From the NCBI GenBank assembly GCA_012295275.1, contig CM022678.1, positions 5,821,059 through 5,861,058 of the forward strand: 40,000 bases of DNA, written 5' to 3'. The position numbers and the translations under genes were made by a program. This DNA is from Chrysomallon squamiferum. Lineage: Eukaryota > Mollusca > Gastropoda > Neomphalida > Peltospiridae. Each line of letters opens with the position of its first letter. Positions within the stretch are counted from its first letter, which is position 1. Below the pieces are notes generated by a model. It was not told where the DNA came from, did no database searches, and was given only the letters and a program-made list of their open reading frames with translations. This document shows positions 24,540-36,109 of this stretch, one piece after another.

Positions 24540-25090
24540 GAATCTGCACCAAAGCTAACTTCGATTATGAACCTGCAACCATTTCAGACTTTGAATTTGA
24601 TTTTATGTTTTTTTATACATTAATCTGAATTTACTACCATTTCAGATACTGGAATGAATATCATTTACATGATGAATTTACATGTTTTTCAGACTATGTT
24701 GTTACTACCATTTAAAATCACATAACTGTTAACAACCATCTCAGATAATGAATTTGTAACAATATCAGAGTTTTTGTCATCCTATCATGCCATGTCTTTC
24801 TAATCATTTTAAGAATAGCAATCAAGACTGAATTCATTATTATTTCATATTATAAATTTGCAGCCATTTCAGACAAAGAATTCGCTGAAAATTCTGACTA
24901 TGAATTTATACTACAAATGCTTTTCTTTGCAAAATATTTTGTTTTATTCTGTTTCAGTTCATTTATTTTTTGTGTGTTATTTTTTAACAATATTGAATAT
25001 ATTTAAATATTTTTTCAAGCTCTTTCAGAATTCGCTCATGTTTAGTAGATACTGTCTTTCATTACATTTCAGACAATTCATTTTACAATA
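24540..25090. repeat. Diverged minisatellite with ACCATTTCAGA core
   Basis: ACCATTTCAGAC, then GAATTTG or a close variant, recurs near 24578, 24639, 24735, 24862 and 25065, mostly 60-130 bp apart. It is a decayed array in the intron before the 25680 exon. Confidence 0.6.
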
Positions 25091-25443
25091 TTTTCAAAGT
25101 GATTTAAATTTAACTAGTTTCTGTGTGTGTACATTTGTGTGTGAGAGAGAGAGAGAAAGAGTCCCTGAATTCATTATAGATCCTAATTATATATGTTCTT
25201 TACCAGCTTTGTATGTTATCTGCATATGTCATATAATAGCTTATTTAGTAATAAATCAATCATCCATTAGTTAAATTAAATGTATTATTAAAAAAAAAAA
25301 TAATTATAATAATAATAGTAATAAAAATTATAACGATTTTGATTACAGAAAATGTAATTTTCTTTTTTAAGCTGTTGAAAAATTATATAGATGAAGGTGT
25401 GTGTCCATGTATGTGTGTGTATTTTGTCTTAAATATATATATA

Positions 25444-25476
<33 letters not shown>

Positions 25477-25679
25477 TGATTTTGTTTTACATATTTCATA
25501 ACCATGAAAAAAGAAAACAAATCTGTACATCAAACTGTCAGCTTTACCAGTGCACTAACTCACTGGTATCATCTTCTTTGTGTCTGTGTATTTGTGTGTG
25601 TGCGTGTGTATGTATATCTGCATATATCTGTTCTCTATTTAATCCAATGGAGTATTCTCCATTTTTGTTTTCCTTCCAG

Positions 25680-25823
25680 ATACACAGAGCGCCACAACGG
25701 CACTGTCCAGTCTGTTGGTCACTCCAAATGCCCAGCTGGCTATGAACTCCACACCTAGCTCTGCAACAACTATAGGAGCTTCATCACCACACCAATTCAT
25801 AGAAGACAGAAATTCGGAAAAAG
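25680..25823 (+). CDS. Shaw: Shaw C-terminal exon, 144 nt, phase 1-1
   Basis: Bounded by TTTTCCTTCCAG and AAAAAG|GTACCT. In the frame left by the main exon or by the downstream frame of 22744-22915, it is fully open: DTQSATTALSSLLVTPNAQL, then a Ser/Thr-rich stretch ending QFIEDRNSEK. It is 144 nt with phase 1 at both ends, so it can be included or skipped without shifting frame. The composition is much less AT-rich than the flanking introns. It encodes part of the cytoplasmic tail, likely disordered; Ser/Thr residues are possible phosphorylation sites (inference). Linkage to the channel rests on frame continuity, order and strand. Confidence 0.85.
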
Positions 25824-25953
25824 GTACCTTTTAACATGTTAGGTGGTCGGACAGGCAAACAACGGACGGTTGCAGGTCAGTTTGAATAGTTGTCTCTTCA
25901 TCCTCTCTCCAAAGTGTTGTCATCTAGATGGCTCCTCCAGTTGCTCCTTGGTC

Positions 25954-25967
25954 GTTACTATGGCGAC
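25954..25967 (-). promoter_or_regulatory. X-box-like motif (RFX type)
   Basis: The minus strand reads GTCGCCATAGTAAC, matching the RFX consensus GTNRCC-N(0-3)-RGYAAC with a 2-nt spacer. It is a sequence match only. Confidence 0.3.
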
Positions 25968-27062
25968 ATAGATGACTCTGCTCCTCTCAGCTTTGTGAAT
26001 GGTTGTTTCTTGTATAGCCATTGTCAATTTAGGGAACACGAAATAAATTTTTTTACGAGTTTTATTCTCGATCTTTCATTTTGAAATGACGAAAAGTAAA
26101 ATGGCCGCTTTTTTTGTATTTTGTAAAATTTCCGTTCTTCATTTTTTTTTTTTTTTTTTTTTTTGTATATTTTCCTTTCTTCAACAAAAACTGGTGATGG
26201 TTAATTTTTTCCTTTTTTTTCTCAAAGATCTAGTGACAGTAGTTGTGGTGTAGTCCTTTGAATTTTCTCTCTTTTAGGATAGTTATCTTTTTTCTTTATG
26301 CTGATTCATCTTCAGTGCATGTAGTATCTATCTTCTACTTTTATTCTCATCACAAAAAAGCTTCAGCAACTTCTTTTTGAAAGGAAATTATTTATTGCAT
26401 TCTTCCTGTATTTAACCTCAGTGGGTCCTGAAAGTTAATGTTTTGAAAGTGTATACCTATCTTGTTGTGTAAATGTTTTACATAGTCTTCAAAGTGATTG
26501 TTTGACCTATTTCTGGAAGCATACAATTTCAACAGTCAGTTTAAATACATTTATCTTTCGATATGATTGTTTTGTTTCATATTAATGTGTATTTATGGTG
26601 GTAAAAAGAAAAAGTCTGAAAGCTTCTGGTATAAATAATTGTTTTATGTCTTTGTTGTTAAATTTCTGTCTATTTCAGTGTAAGAAAACATTGGCTAAGT
26701 AAATGTTGTATACTTCCAAACCATTGTTTTAATTGTTTTTTCCTGTAACAAGATCATGAGGATTAATGGTTGCTGACATTTGGCCAGTTTAATTGTAACA
26801 AAGATGACAAAATATTTAAGTTTTATCCTTTAAGCAACAGGAAATCATTTAGGTTTGACATCATTTGAACTCATTCAGCTGTGAAATGCACATTTCTAGA
26901 TCTCTATATTCAGCACCGTTACTTGAATATTTCTAAGGCAGGAATGGGGTAAAACAATAAGAACTTGGCTCCCATTAAAACTAAAGTGTTCCCTAAATTC
27001 CTGTTTGACTAACATTTGATGAGTGCATCACCAATAGCAACGTAAGATATTGTCTTTCCTTG

Positions 27063-27076
27063 TTGCCATGGTACTT
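27063..27076 (+). promoter_or_regulatory. X-box-like motif, imperfect second half
   Basis: GTTGCCATGGTACT: the first half-site is perfect and the second departs from RGYAAC. It lies 44 bp upstream of a perfect match. Confidence 0.2.
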
Positions 27077-27106
27077 ATAGTTCTCTGTTGTCAGTTTGTA
27101 ATCCTG

Positions 27107-27120
27107 TTGCCAAGGTAACC
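27107..27120 (+). promoter_or_regulatory. X-box-like motif (RFX type), perfect
   Basis: GTTGCCAAGGTAAC is a near-palindromic full match to the RFX consensus. With the other two copies it makes a cluster within the intron. Confidence 0.35.
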
Positions 27121-28065
27121 TTGGACATACAGATGTTCACGTTGTGTCTGTAAGTAAATGCAAAATAACAAAAAATTAAGCTTTGCTTATAATTATAGAC
27201 GTAGATTTTGTGTTCTTCAATTTTTGTGCACTTTTGGTTTTTAGTTACACCGCTGGGTTTTTTGTAAGCTTTATTAATCATTAATTATATCAACATTTTT
27301 CATTTAAGCATCATAGTTTCATTATTCATTTTTGATCTAATACAATTTATTTATTAATAATTGTTGAAAATAGAAGATGATTTTAATATAAAAAAATTTA
27401 CCATCAAGGGCTTAGAACCAGAGGTATTGTTAAATGTGTCTAATTCTGAAGAAGTTTATAAAAATCTAAATTAATTTGTCTACACTTTACAATTAAATCA
27501 CTCTGGTTCAAGCCTTTTAATATACTGATAACATTTGAGTTACCTCCTTGCTTCCACAAGCTTTATGTTAAATTATTTTCATTAAGTTCAAGACTCCCAA
27601 GTAATGTATGTATATGATTAATACTTTTATTTACCTTACAAGCTTAAGGTTTTATTTATTACATTTACTTTTATAATTATTTAGCTTTGAGCACAGTTAT
27701 AATTAAATACAGCTTATTTTTTAATCTTATTTAAAGAAAATTAAGCACCAAATATTAATTTTATTGTTTATTTTTTAATTTGTTAATTTTTTTATCTGTT
27801 TTGTTTTCGGAAAAACAAAAATTGCAGTTTTGATTTAATTTATGATAACATTTTTAAAGCACCAACAATCTTTTTTTTTTTTTTAAATAAAGACTGCTTA
27901 ATATTCTAAGTTCTGCCTTTATATAAATTGCTATATGAAGTATATCATTTTAATAACTTATTATTATTATATTAATTTTCAGTTATTTATATCTATATAT
28001 TGTTTTATTTTTATTATTAGATGTAATTAATGTTCTTATCATCACTGAATTTATTTTTATTTTTA

Positions 28066-28066
<1 letters not shown>

Positions 28067-28119
<53 letters not shown>
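28067..28119. repeat. (TTA)n microsatellite
   Basis: About 17 TTA trinucleotides, ending some 55 bp before the terminal exon. Confidence 0.97.
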
Positions 28120-28175
28120 GCTATTAAATAATCATTAACATTATTATTAGCAAACTTTTGTTTTTCTTCCAACAG

Positions 28176-28342
28176 GGCTACCAAAGTATCCAGCAGATGG
28201 CGCCGTTCTAGAACCAATAGTGACCTCTAGTGGCAGTGTGTCAAACAGTGCAGAACAACGACCACACGGATCAACTTCTTCTATTACTGCATCGTCAACC
28301 AGCCAAGCCACAACAAACAACTTAGTGACAGTAAATACATGA
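28176..28342 (+). CDS. Shaw: Shaw terminal coding exon with stop codon
   Basis: The acceptor TTTTTCTTCCAACAG ends at 28175. Read in phase 1 the exon is open for 55 codons from GLPKYPADGAVLEP through a Ser/Thr-rich stretch to QATTNNLVTVNT, then TGA at 28340-28342. It fits the frame of 25680-25823 and, equally, a direct splice from the main exon. The last residues (VTVNT) do not match a standard class I PDZ ligand. This is the cytoplasmic C-terminus of the long isoform. Sequence past the TGA turns rapidly into low-complexity DNA, as expected for a 3' UTR. Confidence 0.85.
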
Positions 28343-29179
28343 TTTTATGTGACATAGTGACATTCTGCTGTGATTGGCTGACTGGGGTAGTCATGGTTAC
28401 CAACGTATGGCTGTGACATATGCCATAGTATGGTCCTGGCTATCAGGTGAATACATCATAAGTGGTTGTGACTACTACTACTACTACTACTACTACTATC
28501 AAAAGTGGCCATGTACATCCTATATATGGCTGTGACGTTAAAAAAAAAAAAAAAAAAAAAAAAATGGCATCCCTGTTGGCCAGAATTTTTATTATTATTA
28601 TTATTATTTCTTTTTTTTTAAATTATAAAAAAAAACATTTTAAAATAATGATGACGATAAACAGGTGTGTTATACACCAAGGCCTAAGTGAAAATTTAAA
28701 AAAATATTACCTAGCTATCATGTGAATTAACTGTGCCCAAGGAAATAACTGTTAAATATGGAAAGTTGTGTGGAGTGGTTTTTAATTTCCATTTTATTTT
28801 TTTATTTTTTATTATCATTATTTCTCCTAACCACAAAGGAAAGATTCAAATATAGACAGAATCTTGATCATCATTTTGTTGGAACAAGAAGGATTCAAAC
28901 ATATAAACTGAAATCTTGATCTCATCTCATCATCCAGGATTTCAGGATTTCTCATTTGGCTGATGATCAGAAATGCCTTGCTGCACATTTTCTGATAATG
29001 TGTCCACTCTAATCAGAATTCTTGACCTTTCTATCTTTCTGCTACAGACAAGTCTTGATACCTTGTGTTTTTAGCTGGAAAAATCAGGACTTCTTGGTGA
29101 CCAGAAATCCTTTGAAGCCTTGTACATCAGATCATGCAAAAGATAGTTGACAGTGTCTTTAAAACATATATCTCATGAA

Positions 29180-29490
29180 GGATGTCAAGGATGAACTGAT
29201 ACAAGATATATTCATGATAAACTGGTAAAGGATAAGATCCAGAAGTAAAGGATACTATCAGGATAAACTGGTAAAGGATACTATCAGGATAAACTGGTAA
29301 AGGATAATATCCAAACAGATGTAGGATACATTCAGGATAAATTGTAAAGAATACTATCAGGATATAATCAAAAGGATATATCATCAGAATACATTAGTTT
29401 AGGATTCCTTCAGAATAAGCCAGTTTAGGATAACAAGATAAATTAATACTTCAGGATGATCTAATTTAGGATATATTACTTCAGAACAAA
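29180..29490. repeat. Minisatellite with AGGATAAACTGGTAAAGGATA core
   Basis: AGGATAAACTGGTAAAGGATACTATC recurs almost unchanged between 29240 and 29310 with about 32-bp spacing. Looser copies (AGGATACATTCAGGATAAATTG, GGATATATCATCAGAATAC) continue to about 29490. Confidence 0.85.
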
Positions 29491-30239
29491 CTGGTGAAAG
29501 ACATATCGCTTGAGAATTTCACTGATATACTGGATATCTTCAGGACATCTCCCTTACTGGATATAAAATGATGTAATGACATTTTACCTCATGGAAAAAA
29601 AGGAATGTCCTTGTCAACATGTATCTTCCAGTACAAGTTCTACAATTCAGAAGTATTTGGCAGCAAATTTACAAGTTAAGAAAAGCCCAAAAGAAATATA
29701 CCATTGAATTTAAATGAGTATAAGCTCTTTTCTGATTAACACAATATTCCTGTATGGCAGTATTCTGATTATCTATAAATTTGCTGTAGTAGTATTCTGA
29801 TTATGTGGATATTCCCATTTGGTAATATTCTGATTATCTGGATATCCCTGGCACAATTCTCTCTAACACAATTCTATTTACTTAAATACTACCTTATCTG
29901 CATATTTCCACATGGTAATAAGCATGATGGTCTAAAATTTCCAAATATAACAAATACTGTCTGGATCAGAACAAAAATTCCTGTAACAGCTTTCCAAATG
30001 TCAAATCAGACACCAGAAACAGAAGTCTCTGCAGTCAAAGGATGGAAATAATTTCCTTTGCATTGTAACGGTCACAAGGGCCTTAGCACATACATTTTAT
30101 TTTATTATTATGATTATTATTATTATTTAAATTGTTTAAAAAATAATAGTAATAATAATAATAATAATAATAAAATAAGATTTTGCTGCAAATGTCTTGA
30201 TCAGTCACATTTTTGCCTGTAGCATTCTGAAACTGTCAA

Positions 30240-30480
30240 GCCTTGTTGATGATAGTATTCAAGGTGCAGACGATAGTGACTGTATTCATCACACTTGGAA
30301 TACAGATGGTATTTGTGATTCTAACAATTACTGACGGTATTCATAATGCTGATGATACTCTTGTACTGACAGTACTGATGATATTAGTTGTACTCAAAAT
30401 ATTGATGGTATTGATAAAACTGATGGTACTCAGGATTTGATGCTGTTGATACTAAAGGTACAGATGATACTGATGGTCCA
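30240..30480. repeat. Degenerate minisatellite, GATGGTATT/GATGATACT words
   Basis: Short related words (TGATGATATT, TGATGGTACT, CTGATGATACTCTTGTAC) recur every 15-35 bp. Two opposing short ORFs here are repeat artefacts. Confidence 0.6.
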
Positions 30481-31545
30481 AATTGCCTTGGCGCAGCAGA
30501 ACCATTTCTAAAATGGAAAGTTGGAGAACTCAGTAGACTCCGCCTCTTTCCATGACTATTCCTCAATGATCTTATTTTAATGTCAGCACAAGATAGAAAA
30601 ATTCTCGCACCATGTTGAAATTGTTTTCTTTTTTTCCTTTCTTTTTACATAGGCTTGACTTATTCACCAGTGTGAGAAAATTTCTCTAATGAAGCTGAAA
30701 GGGTCTAGCCAAAACAATAAAAGATCTTACATTCACCTGTTAAAGTATAAGTGCATTTTGTAATCACAGCTCTCAGGTGTGTTGGGGTGTTTAAAATTAT
30801 AAATTCTAAGGGTTTATAATACATGAATAATGATTTAAAAATTAACCTGATATTCTGATGATTTAGAAACAATGTCTGAATATGGAAAAGAATAGTGTAT
30901 TAACATAAATTACCGTCTTTATGGTTCATATGATCATGTTCTTTTTAGATATTTTTCTAAACTAATTAATATGTAATTTTATGTCAGATTTTATAAATCT
31001 TTACTTGTTGCTAAATTATTCTAACTGATGCTTTAAAGATGATTTGTTACATCTAGAGTTTACAATAACCCCATTTCATTACAGGCTAGTTTTTAAAATT
31101 ATTTGGATGAATATACTTTGTAATCATGGAATACACGTACCGTTTAATTAACACTTAGAACAACAACAAAAAAGTGGCTAAGAAATAATGTTAAAGTACT
31201 GAAATAAGAACAGAAATTTATTACAGGCATATATTTTATAAAAATATAAACAGGCATATATTTTATAAAAATGAAAATTATGTTTGGAAAACAAAACCTG
31301 AATAATGAAAATGATTTAAAAGACTTTCTTTTTGTTTATTTGTTATTTCTTTTTTTTTTAGTCAAATTTTGTAAAGTTGCCACATTTATTTTCATGGGTT
31401 AGGAAATAAAATAAGTTAGACAAAGTCAACAGAATAAAAAAAATAAAAAATACTTTATCATTGTTGGCTTTTAAGTAAAAATCTAGTTTTATATTTTTTG
31501 GAAACCAACAATTTATACCATCAAGTTTTGCATTTTGTTAAAATC

Positions 31546-31583
31546 TTATTTCCATTCTAAGGCGGCTGGAATTTCTCAAGTAT
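31546..31583 (+). repeat. 38-bp direct repeat, copy 1
   Basis: A segment starting TTATTTCCATTCTAAGGCGG is identical to 32382-32419 over 38 bp, while flanks on both sides differ. It is unusually GC-rich in its middle for this region. Confidence 0.9.
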
Positions 31584-32381
31584 GTTATTTAAAATTATCT
31601 TAAAACAAAAATAAAATTTAGATATTTCTAACAGTCATTATGATGTAAAATATATTCCTTTTAGATGACATACCAGGGTATTTATTTAACTGAAAGTCAG
31701 GACTAAAAAAATTAAGCAAAAAAGGTGGGCATATTTTTGTGATATAAAATACACTTATATTTTGATGGCATTCTTACCAGCTGGTTTTAGAACCCTTTCA
31801 GCTTTAACAATATTTATGAACATTGACAAATTATATATAAAACCATTTATGAAAGATGATATATCTGCATATAAAGAATGTGTTAATGTTTGTGTGCGAG
31901 TTGAAGATGAAAGCAGTGTGGATGCATAGGGTGTGCATACATTTCTTGATGACATTTCCAAATCTCATGTTGGAATATTTTGAGATTATTTGTCTGTTTG
32001 GTATTTTTACTCGGCTTTTGAAACCAACAAAATTTACGTGGCATCTTGAAATGTAAAAGAAAATTATGTTATCCTGTGGCAAAAAAACGAAAATGTGTTT
32101 TTTGCAGATTTTAACAATATTATTGTAGATTTATCCATCTAGTGATGTAAGTAAGTATATGGAAAATGATTTTTAACTATTATTATTTTAAACGTTTCAA
32201 CAAGAATAATGTTATTTTATTAATTCTGTGTGATATCACTGTGTAATGAATTTTATTAGTTAACTTATTTTTTATTTCTTACGAGCAACAAAGATTACAA
32301 TCAAGGAAAGGACCAAAAATTGAAAAGACATTAACAAAACTTTATTTTATACAGTCTTCAGTCAGAGATCTTAACATGATA

Positions 32382-32419
32382 TTATTTCCATTCTAAGGCG
32401 GCTGGAATTTCTCAAGTAT
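32382..32419 (+). repeat. 38-bp direct repeat, copy 2
   Basis: Perfect copy of 31546-31583, 836 bp downstream in the same orientation. Confidence 0.9.
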
Positions 32420-32625
32420 ATGTTTGTAATTGTTTTTTCTTCTTCTTCTTTGTTTTTATTTATTTTTTTTTTTAATATCCACAAAAAACAGCCTCAGCTG
32501 CAAATCTTGTACAAGTAACCCAGGATGAAGATTCTTATTGCAATCTCTTGTTTTAATCTCCATGGAGATTTTTGTTTATGATTATGTTAAAAAAAAATAT
32601 GACTAGAGCTACTAAGTGTTTTGAA

Positions 32626-32678
32626 ATAAAGTACAAGTTTAAACTCCTCAAGCAAAAAAAAAAAAAAAAAAAAAAAAA
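32626..32678 (+). other. AATAAA followed by a 25-nt A tract
   Basis: AATAAA at about 32626 is followed after roughly 22 nt by 25 uninterrupted A residues (32654-32678). This is the 3' end expected of a retroposed transcript. It might instead be a real polyadenylation region next to a chance A tract. No recognisable parent gene is visible upstream. Confidence 0.35.
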
Positions 32679-33370
32679 TGTTTGACTGGCTTATTGTTAT
32701 TCTTTATCATTAATAATAAAATGCAAGAAGTCTTTTTCAGTGGTTTTGAGTTTCCTTAACATTATAACACATTTAGTAATAAACATTTCAGTATTGATAC
32801 ACATATATGTATATATAATATCGCTCAGTCTGCACATAATACATTATTTTTTATCAAAAAAACAACACACGTATTTATAACATACCAAATAAATAATTTT
32901 CTATATCAACTGTATATGTGCTCAATACTATGTAACTAGTGGATATCTATCTCAGATTCTAGTTATCAACCTGATCTGTGCATAATACTACATGAACTAG
33001 ATATATATACATGTACTCCCAGTTAGCACATACATACATAATACTGCCTATTGACCAGATATATATATATATAAAACTACCACCAACTAGATATATATAC
33101 ACTAATACTTCCCCATCAGTTAGATCTATACATATTACTCCCAGCACTAGATGTAAACTTCATAAATATGCATAATACTTGCCTGTAGATAGGTATATAC
33201 ATAACATTCCCAGCCATAATGCTGATATCTACATAATACTGCCTATTATTTTGATTTATACATAAATTCCCTATCAATTATATCTATATAATATACCAGT
33301 CAACCAGATATATACACAACTCTTCCAGCCAACTAGATGTACACACATAATACTGTATGTCAACCTGATA

Positions 33371-33939
33371 CACAGGGTGTCCCAAAAGTAACCGAAACCC
33401 CAAACTTAAATAAAATTAGATATTAAAAACAACAAATTTAATCTGTATGTTTAGTATTTACAAATGTTCAAAATGTCTACCTTGGACTTCAATACAGTCA
33501 CTGTTTTTGGACAACCCTTTTTAGGAGCATTTGACACACTTCCAGTTACTTCAAATTTGGATACAAGATTGAACACTGTTGATTTACTCAGTACAGGTGT
33601 TCTAAAGTTTACTTCCCATCTTTCATCAACATGCTTGTAGCTAGTCATTGCATAATAATTCTTAATAATGAAGATACGTTCGTTTAAAGCTAAAGTTCTT
33701 TGCGAGGGTACCATTTCAAGTCAAACCATGGAGAGTCCAATAACACGCTAGAACAGAAGTCTCGATCACGAAAAACACTACAATCAGGTAACAAAAATCA
33801 TTCCAAAGACTACTACTGAAGAAGTAAATGAATAGTACAAAAGATAACATAAAATGACATAAAAGATGGAATTAAATTTGTTATTTTTAACATCTAATTT
33901 TATTTAAGTTTGCGGTTCGGTTACTTTTAGGACACCCTG
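33371..33939 (-). mobile_element. Non-autonomous mariner-like (Tc1/mariner) DNA transposon, 569 bp
   Basis: Terminal inverted repeats of about 70 bp are present. The left end is 33371-33442, beginning CACAGGGTGTCCCAAAAGTA. The right end is 33871-33939, whose reverse complement begins CAGGGTGTCCTAAAAGTA. The ends are flanked by TA on both sides (33369-33370 and 33940-33941), the target duplication typical of this superfamily. A sister unit of the host minisatellite at about 34091-34115 shows the same flanks without the insertion. Internally it keeps only an N-terminal transposase fragment, so it is an internally deleted copy needing a partner transposase. Confidence 0.93.
33451..33714 (-). pseudogene. 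Truncated mariner-like transposase, N-terminal DNA-binding part
   Basis: The ORF begins MVPSQRTLALNERIFIIKNYY about 225 bp inside the right terminal repeat and runs 87 codons. LNERIFIIKNYYAMTSYKHV, followed by PVLSKSTVFNLVSKFEVTGS and a basic KKGCPKT segment, has the layout of the helix-turn-helix N-terminus found in some mariner-like transposases. The DDE catalytic domain is absent; the reading frame ends just inside the left terminal repeat. This is a deletion derivative and cannot itself catalyse transposition. Family placement is from the motif pattern and the terminal repeats, without database confirmation. Confidence 0.75.
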
Positions 33940-34422
33940 TATAATAACACTCCCATCTGTACATAATATTGCCTACTATTTTGATTTATACATAAATTCA
34001 CTATCAATTATATCTGTATAATACACCAATCAACCAGATATATACATAATACTGCCAGCCAACTAGATGTACACACATAATACTGCCTGTCAACCTGATA
34101 TATAATAATACTCCCATCTGTACATAATACTGGCTATTGTTTTGATTTATACATAAATTTACTATGAATTATATCTATATAATACTACCAATCAACCAGA
34201 TATATACATAATATTCCCAGCCAACTAGATATACACATACACAATAAATTCTCTAACAATTATATCTAAACGATGCTCCCAGCCTACTCTATATATATAT
34301 ATATATATATATACATAATACTGTCTATCAACTAAATATATACATAATACTCCCAATCAATTATATATATTTAATACTGCTGATCAACCAGACATATTTA
34401 TAATATTCTCAGCCAAATAGAT

Positions 34423-34464
<42 letters not shown>

Positions 34465-35750
34465 TATATATATACATAATATTGTCTATCAACTAAATAT
34501 ATACATAATACTCCCAGTCAATTATATATATTTAATACTGCTGATCAACCAGATATATTTATAATATTCTCAGCCAAATAGATATACATACATATATATA
34601 TATATATATAGATACATAAAACTGTCTACCAACTAGATATATACATAATACACCTTATCAACTAGATATATACAAAATACTCCACTACATAATACTACCT
34701 AACATTAGATATCTAAATATAATACTGACTGACAATAGATATATGCATAATATTCTAAAAATATATAGTCATATATAACTCTCCCTATCAAATGGAACTA
34801 TATATTTTACTTTCTATTAATTAAAAAGACTGCAACCATAATTAATGTTAGGTAATGAACAGCCTAAATTACTTTTCTATGCTACAAAATAATGGCTTGT
34901 AGCATACAGCACCAGGTGTCATTTCTTGTTATATTACTAAAAACAAAACAAATACTGATACCAGAAATTGTTAACAGCAATATGTTAAGAGGTACATCTA
35001 AGCAATAAGTTTTCTTTTTTCACAAAATGCATAGATAGATGGGTAGATAGATAGATAGATAGACTTAAAACAAAAACAACATAAGAAAAAAAGAACATTC
35101 ATAATAATTGATTAAAATAAACAAAAATATGTAATAAACAAAACATTTTTTAAAAAACATTAATTTTTTTTATCTTAAACTTACCCTCTTTCCTTTCTAT
35201 TGTTGTGATGACAGGGATACTGCAGACAGTTAAGTAAATTAGTTTTTCTGTTATTACATCATCAGAAGTTATGTTCTTCCATAGCAAACAGTGAAATCAG
35301 TAAACATTCTTATTCTCCATGACTTTGAATAATACTGAATTGTGGTTAGTTTACAGATAACAAAATAATAAATGTTAATAATAAAACAATAATTAAATGT
35401 TAACCAGTTTAAAAGGTTCATGTTTACTGGAATAAGTTAATTAATTTATATTTATTTCAAAACATTTATATCTGCTAAATTTATCCAAAATGTAAAAAAT
35501 AGTTATAACTGAAAGAAATTAGATTCTAAACAGTCAAACTGAAATTATTTTTTCAGGTAACATGCTATTTTTTCTATTGTTGCTTCTTGATTGCAGCAAT
35601 ATTATTTAAACAATGGTTTTGTTGATATTTTTTCAATTTCAGTAATTAAAAAATATAAAAAAAAAAATAAAAAAAAATAATAAAAAAATAAAAAGTATAT
35701 ACTGTTATTTCAACATTTTGTTTATTTATTTTATTTTATATTGTTTTTTG

Positions 35751-35755
<5 letters not shown>

Positions 35756-35802
<47 letters not shown>
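35756..35802. repeat. (TTA)n microsatellite
   Basis: About 15 uninterrupted TTA trinucleotides. Confidence 0.97.
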
Positions 35803-35803
<1 letters not shown>

Positions 35804-36109
35804 TTATATTTCATGTTCAGGATAAACATTTTAAATTTAGGACTTTTATTAAATAAAGTTATTTTTGTTTATAGCAAACAACTAACATTATTTTATTTTT
35901 CATGATTGAAAGTGATAGGTGTAAAAGAAAAGAAAGAAAAAAAAAAACACGTTTAAACGTGATAATCAATGTAGATCCCTTTAATCAGTTAAAAAATAAT
36001 TAAATATGCAGTGTTTTTCAGTTTGAAATAAACTATTAAAACCCTAAAGAATCTAATTTTGGTTTCAAATATTAACATTAAATTTTTTTATCATTATTTA
36101 GTCTCTGAA

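Larger units (their letters stand above)
25824..28175 (+). other. Intron with a less AT-rich 5' part
   Basis: The first 250 bp (25824-26070) and about 26750-27130 are more complex than other introns and hold X-box-like motifs (listed separately). A poly-T run (about 26140-26164) and TTA run (28067-28119) are present. No exon is supported; the ORF at 25890-26084 ends in low-complexity sequence. Confidence 0.65.
28343..32680 (+). other. Probable 3' UTR grading into downstream DNA
   Basis: No coding exon is supported. Candidate polyadenylation hexamers AATAAA occur at about 30716 and 32626. The region includes (CTA)n at 28472-28498, poly-A at 28540-28564, two minisatellites (listed) and a duplicated 38-bp element. 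How far the transcript extends cannot be told from sequence. Confidence 0.4.
32920..34780. repeat. Large degenerate minisatellite, interrupted by a transposon
   Basis: Units of roughly 30-45 bp vary around CAACTAGATATATACATAATACTGCC, with higher-order blocks of about 160-190 bp. For example, 34287-34450 and 34460-34600 share ACATAATACT...CAACTAAATATATACATAATACTCCCA and CTGATCAACCAGA. The array is split by the element at 33371-33939. (TA)n runs are embedded at about 34290-34310, 34432-34475 and 34592-34610. Confidence 0.9.

Noticed and set aside
22819-28342. Separate small gene starting at ATG 22819
   Set aside because: Possible, but the peptide lies after an exon acceptor and shares strand, order and phase with the channel tail, so a Shaw C-terminal reading is simpler.
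28462-28725. ORF with poly-Thr and poly-Lys downstream of the Shaw stop
   Set aside because: It is produced by (CTA)n and poly-A tracts.
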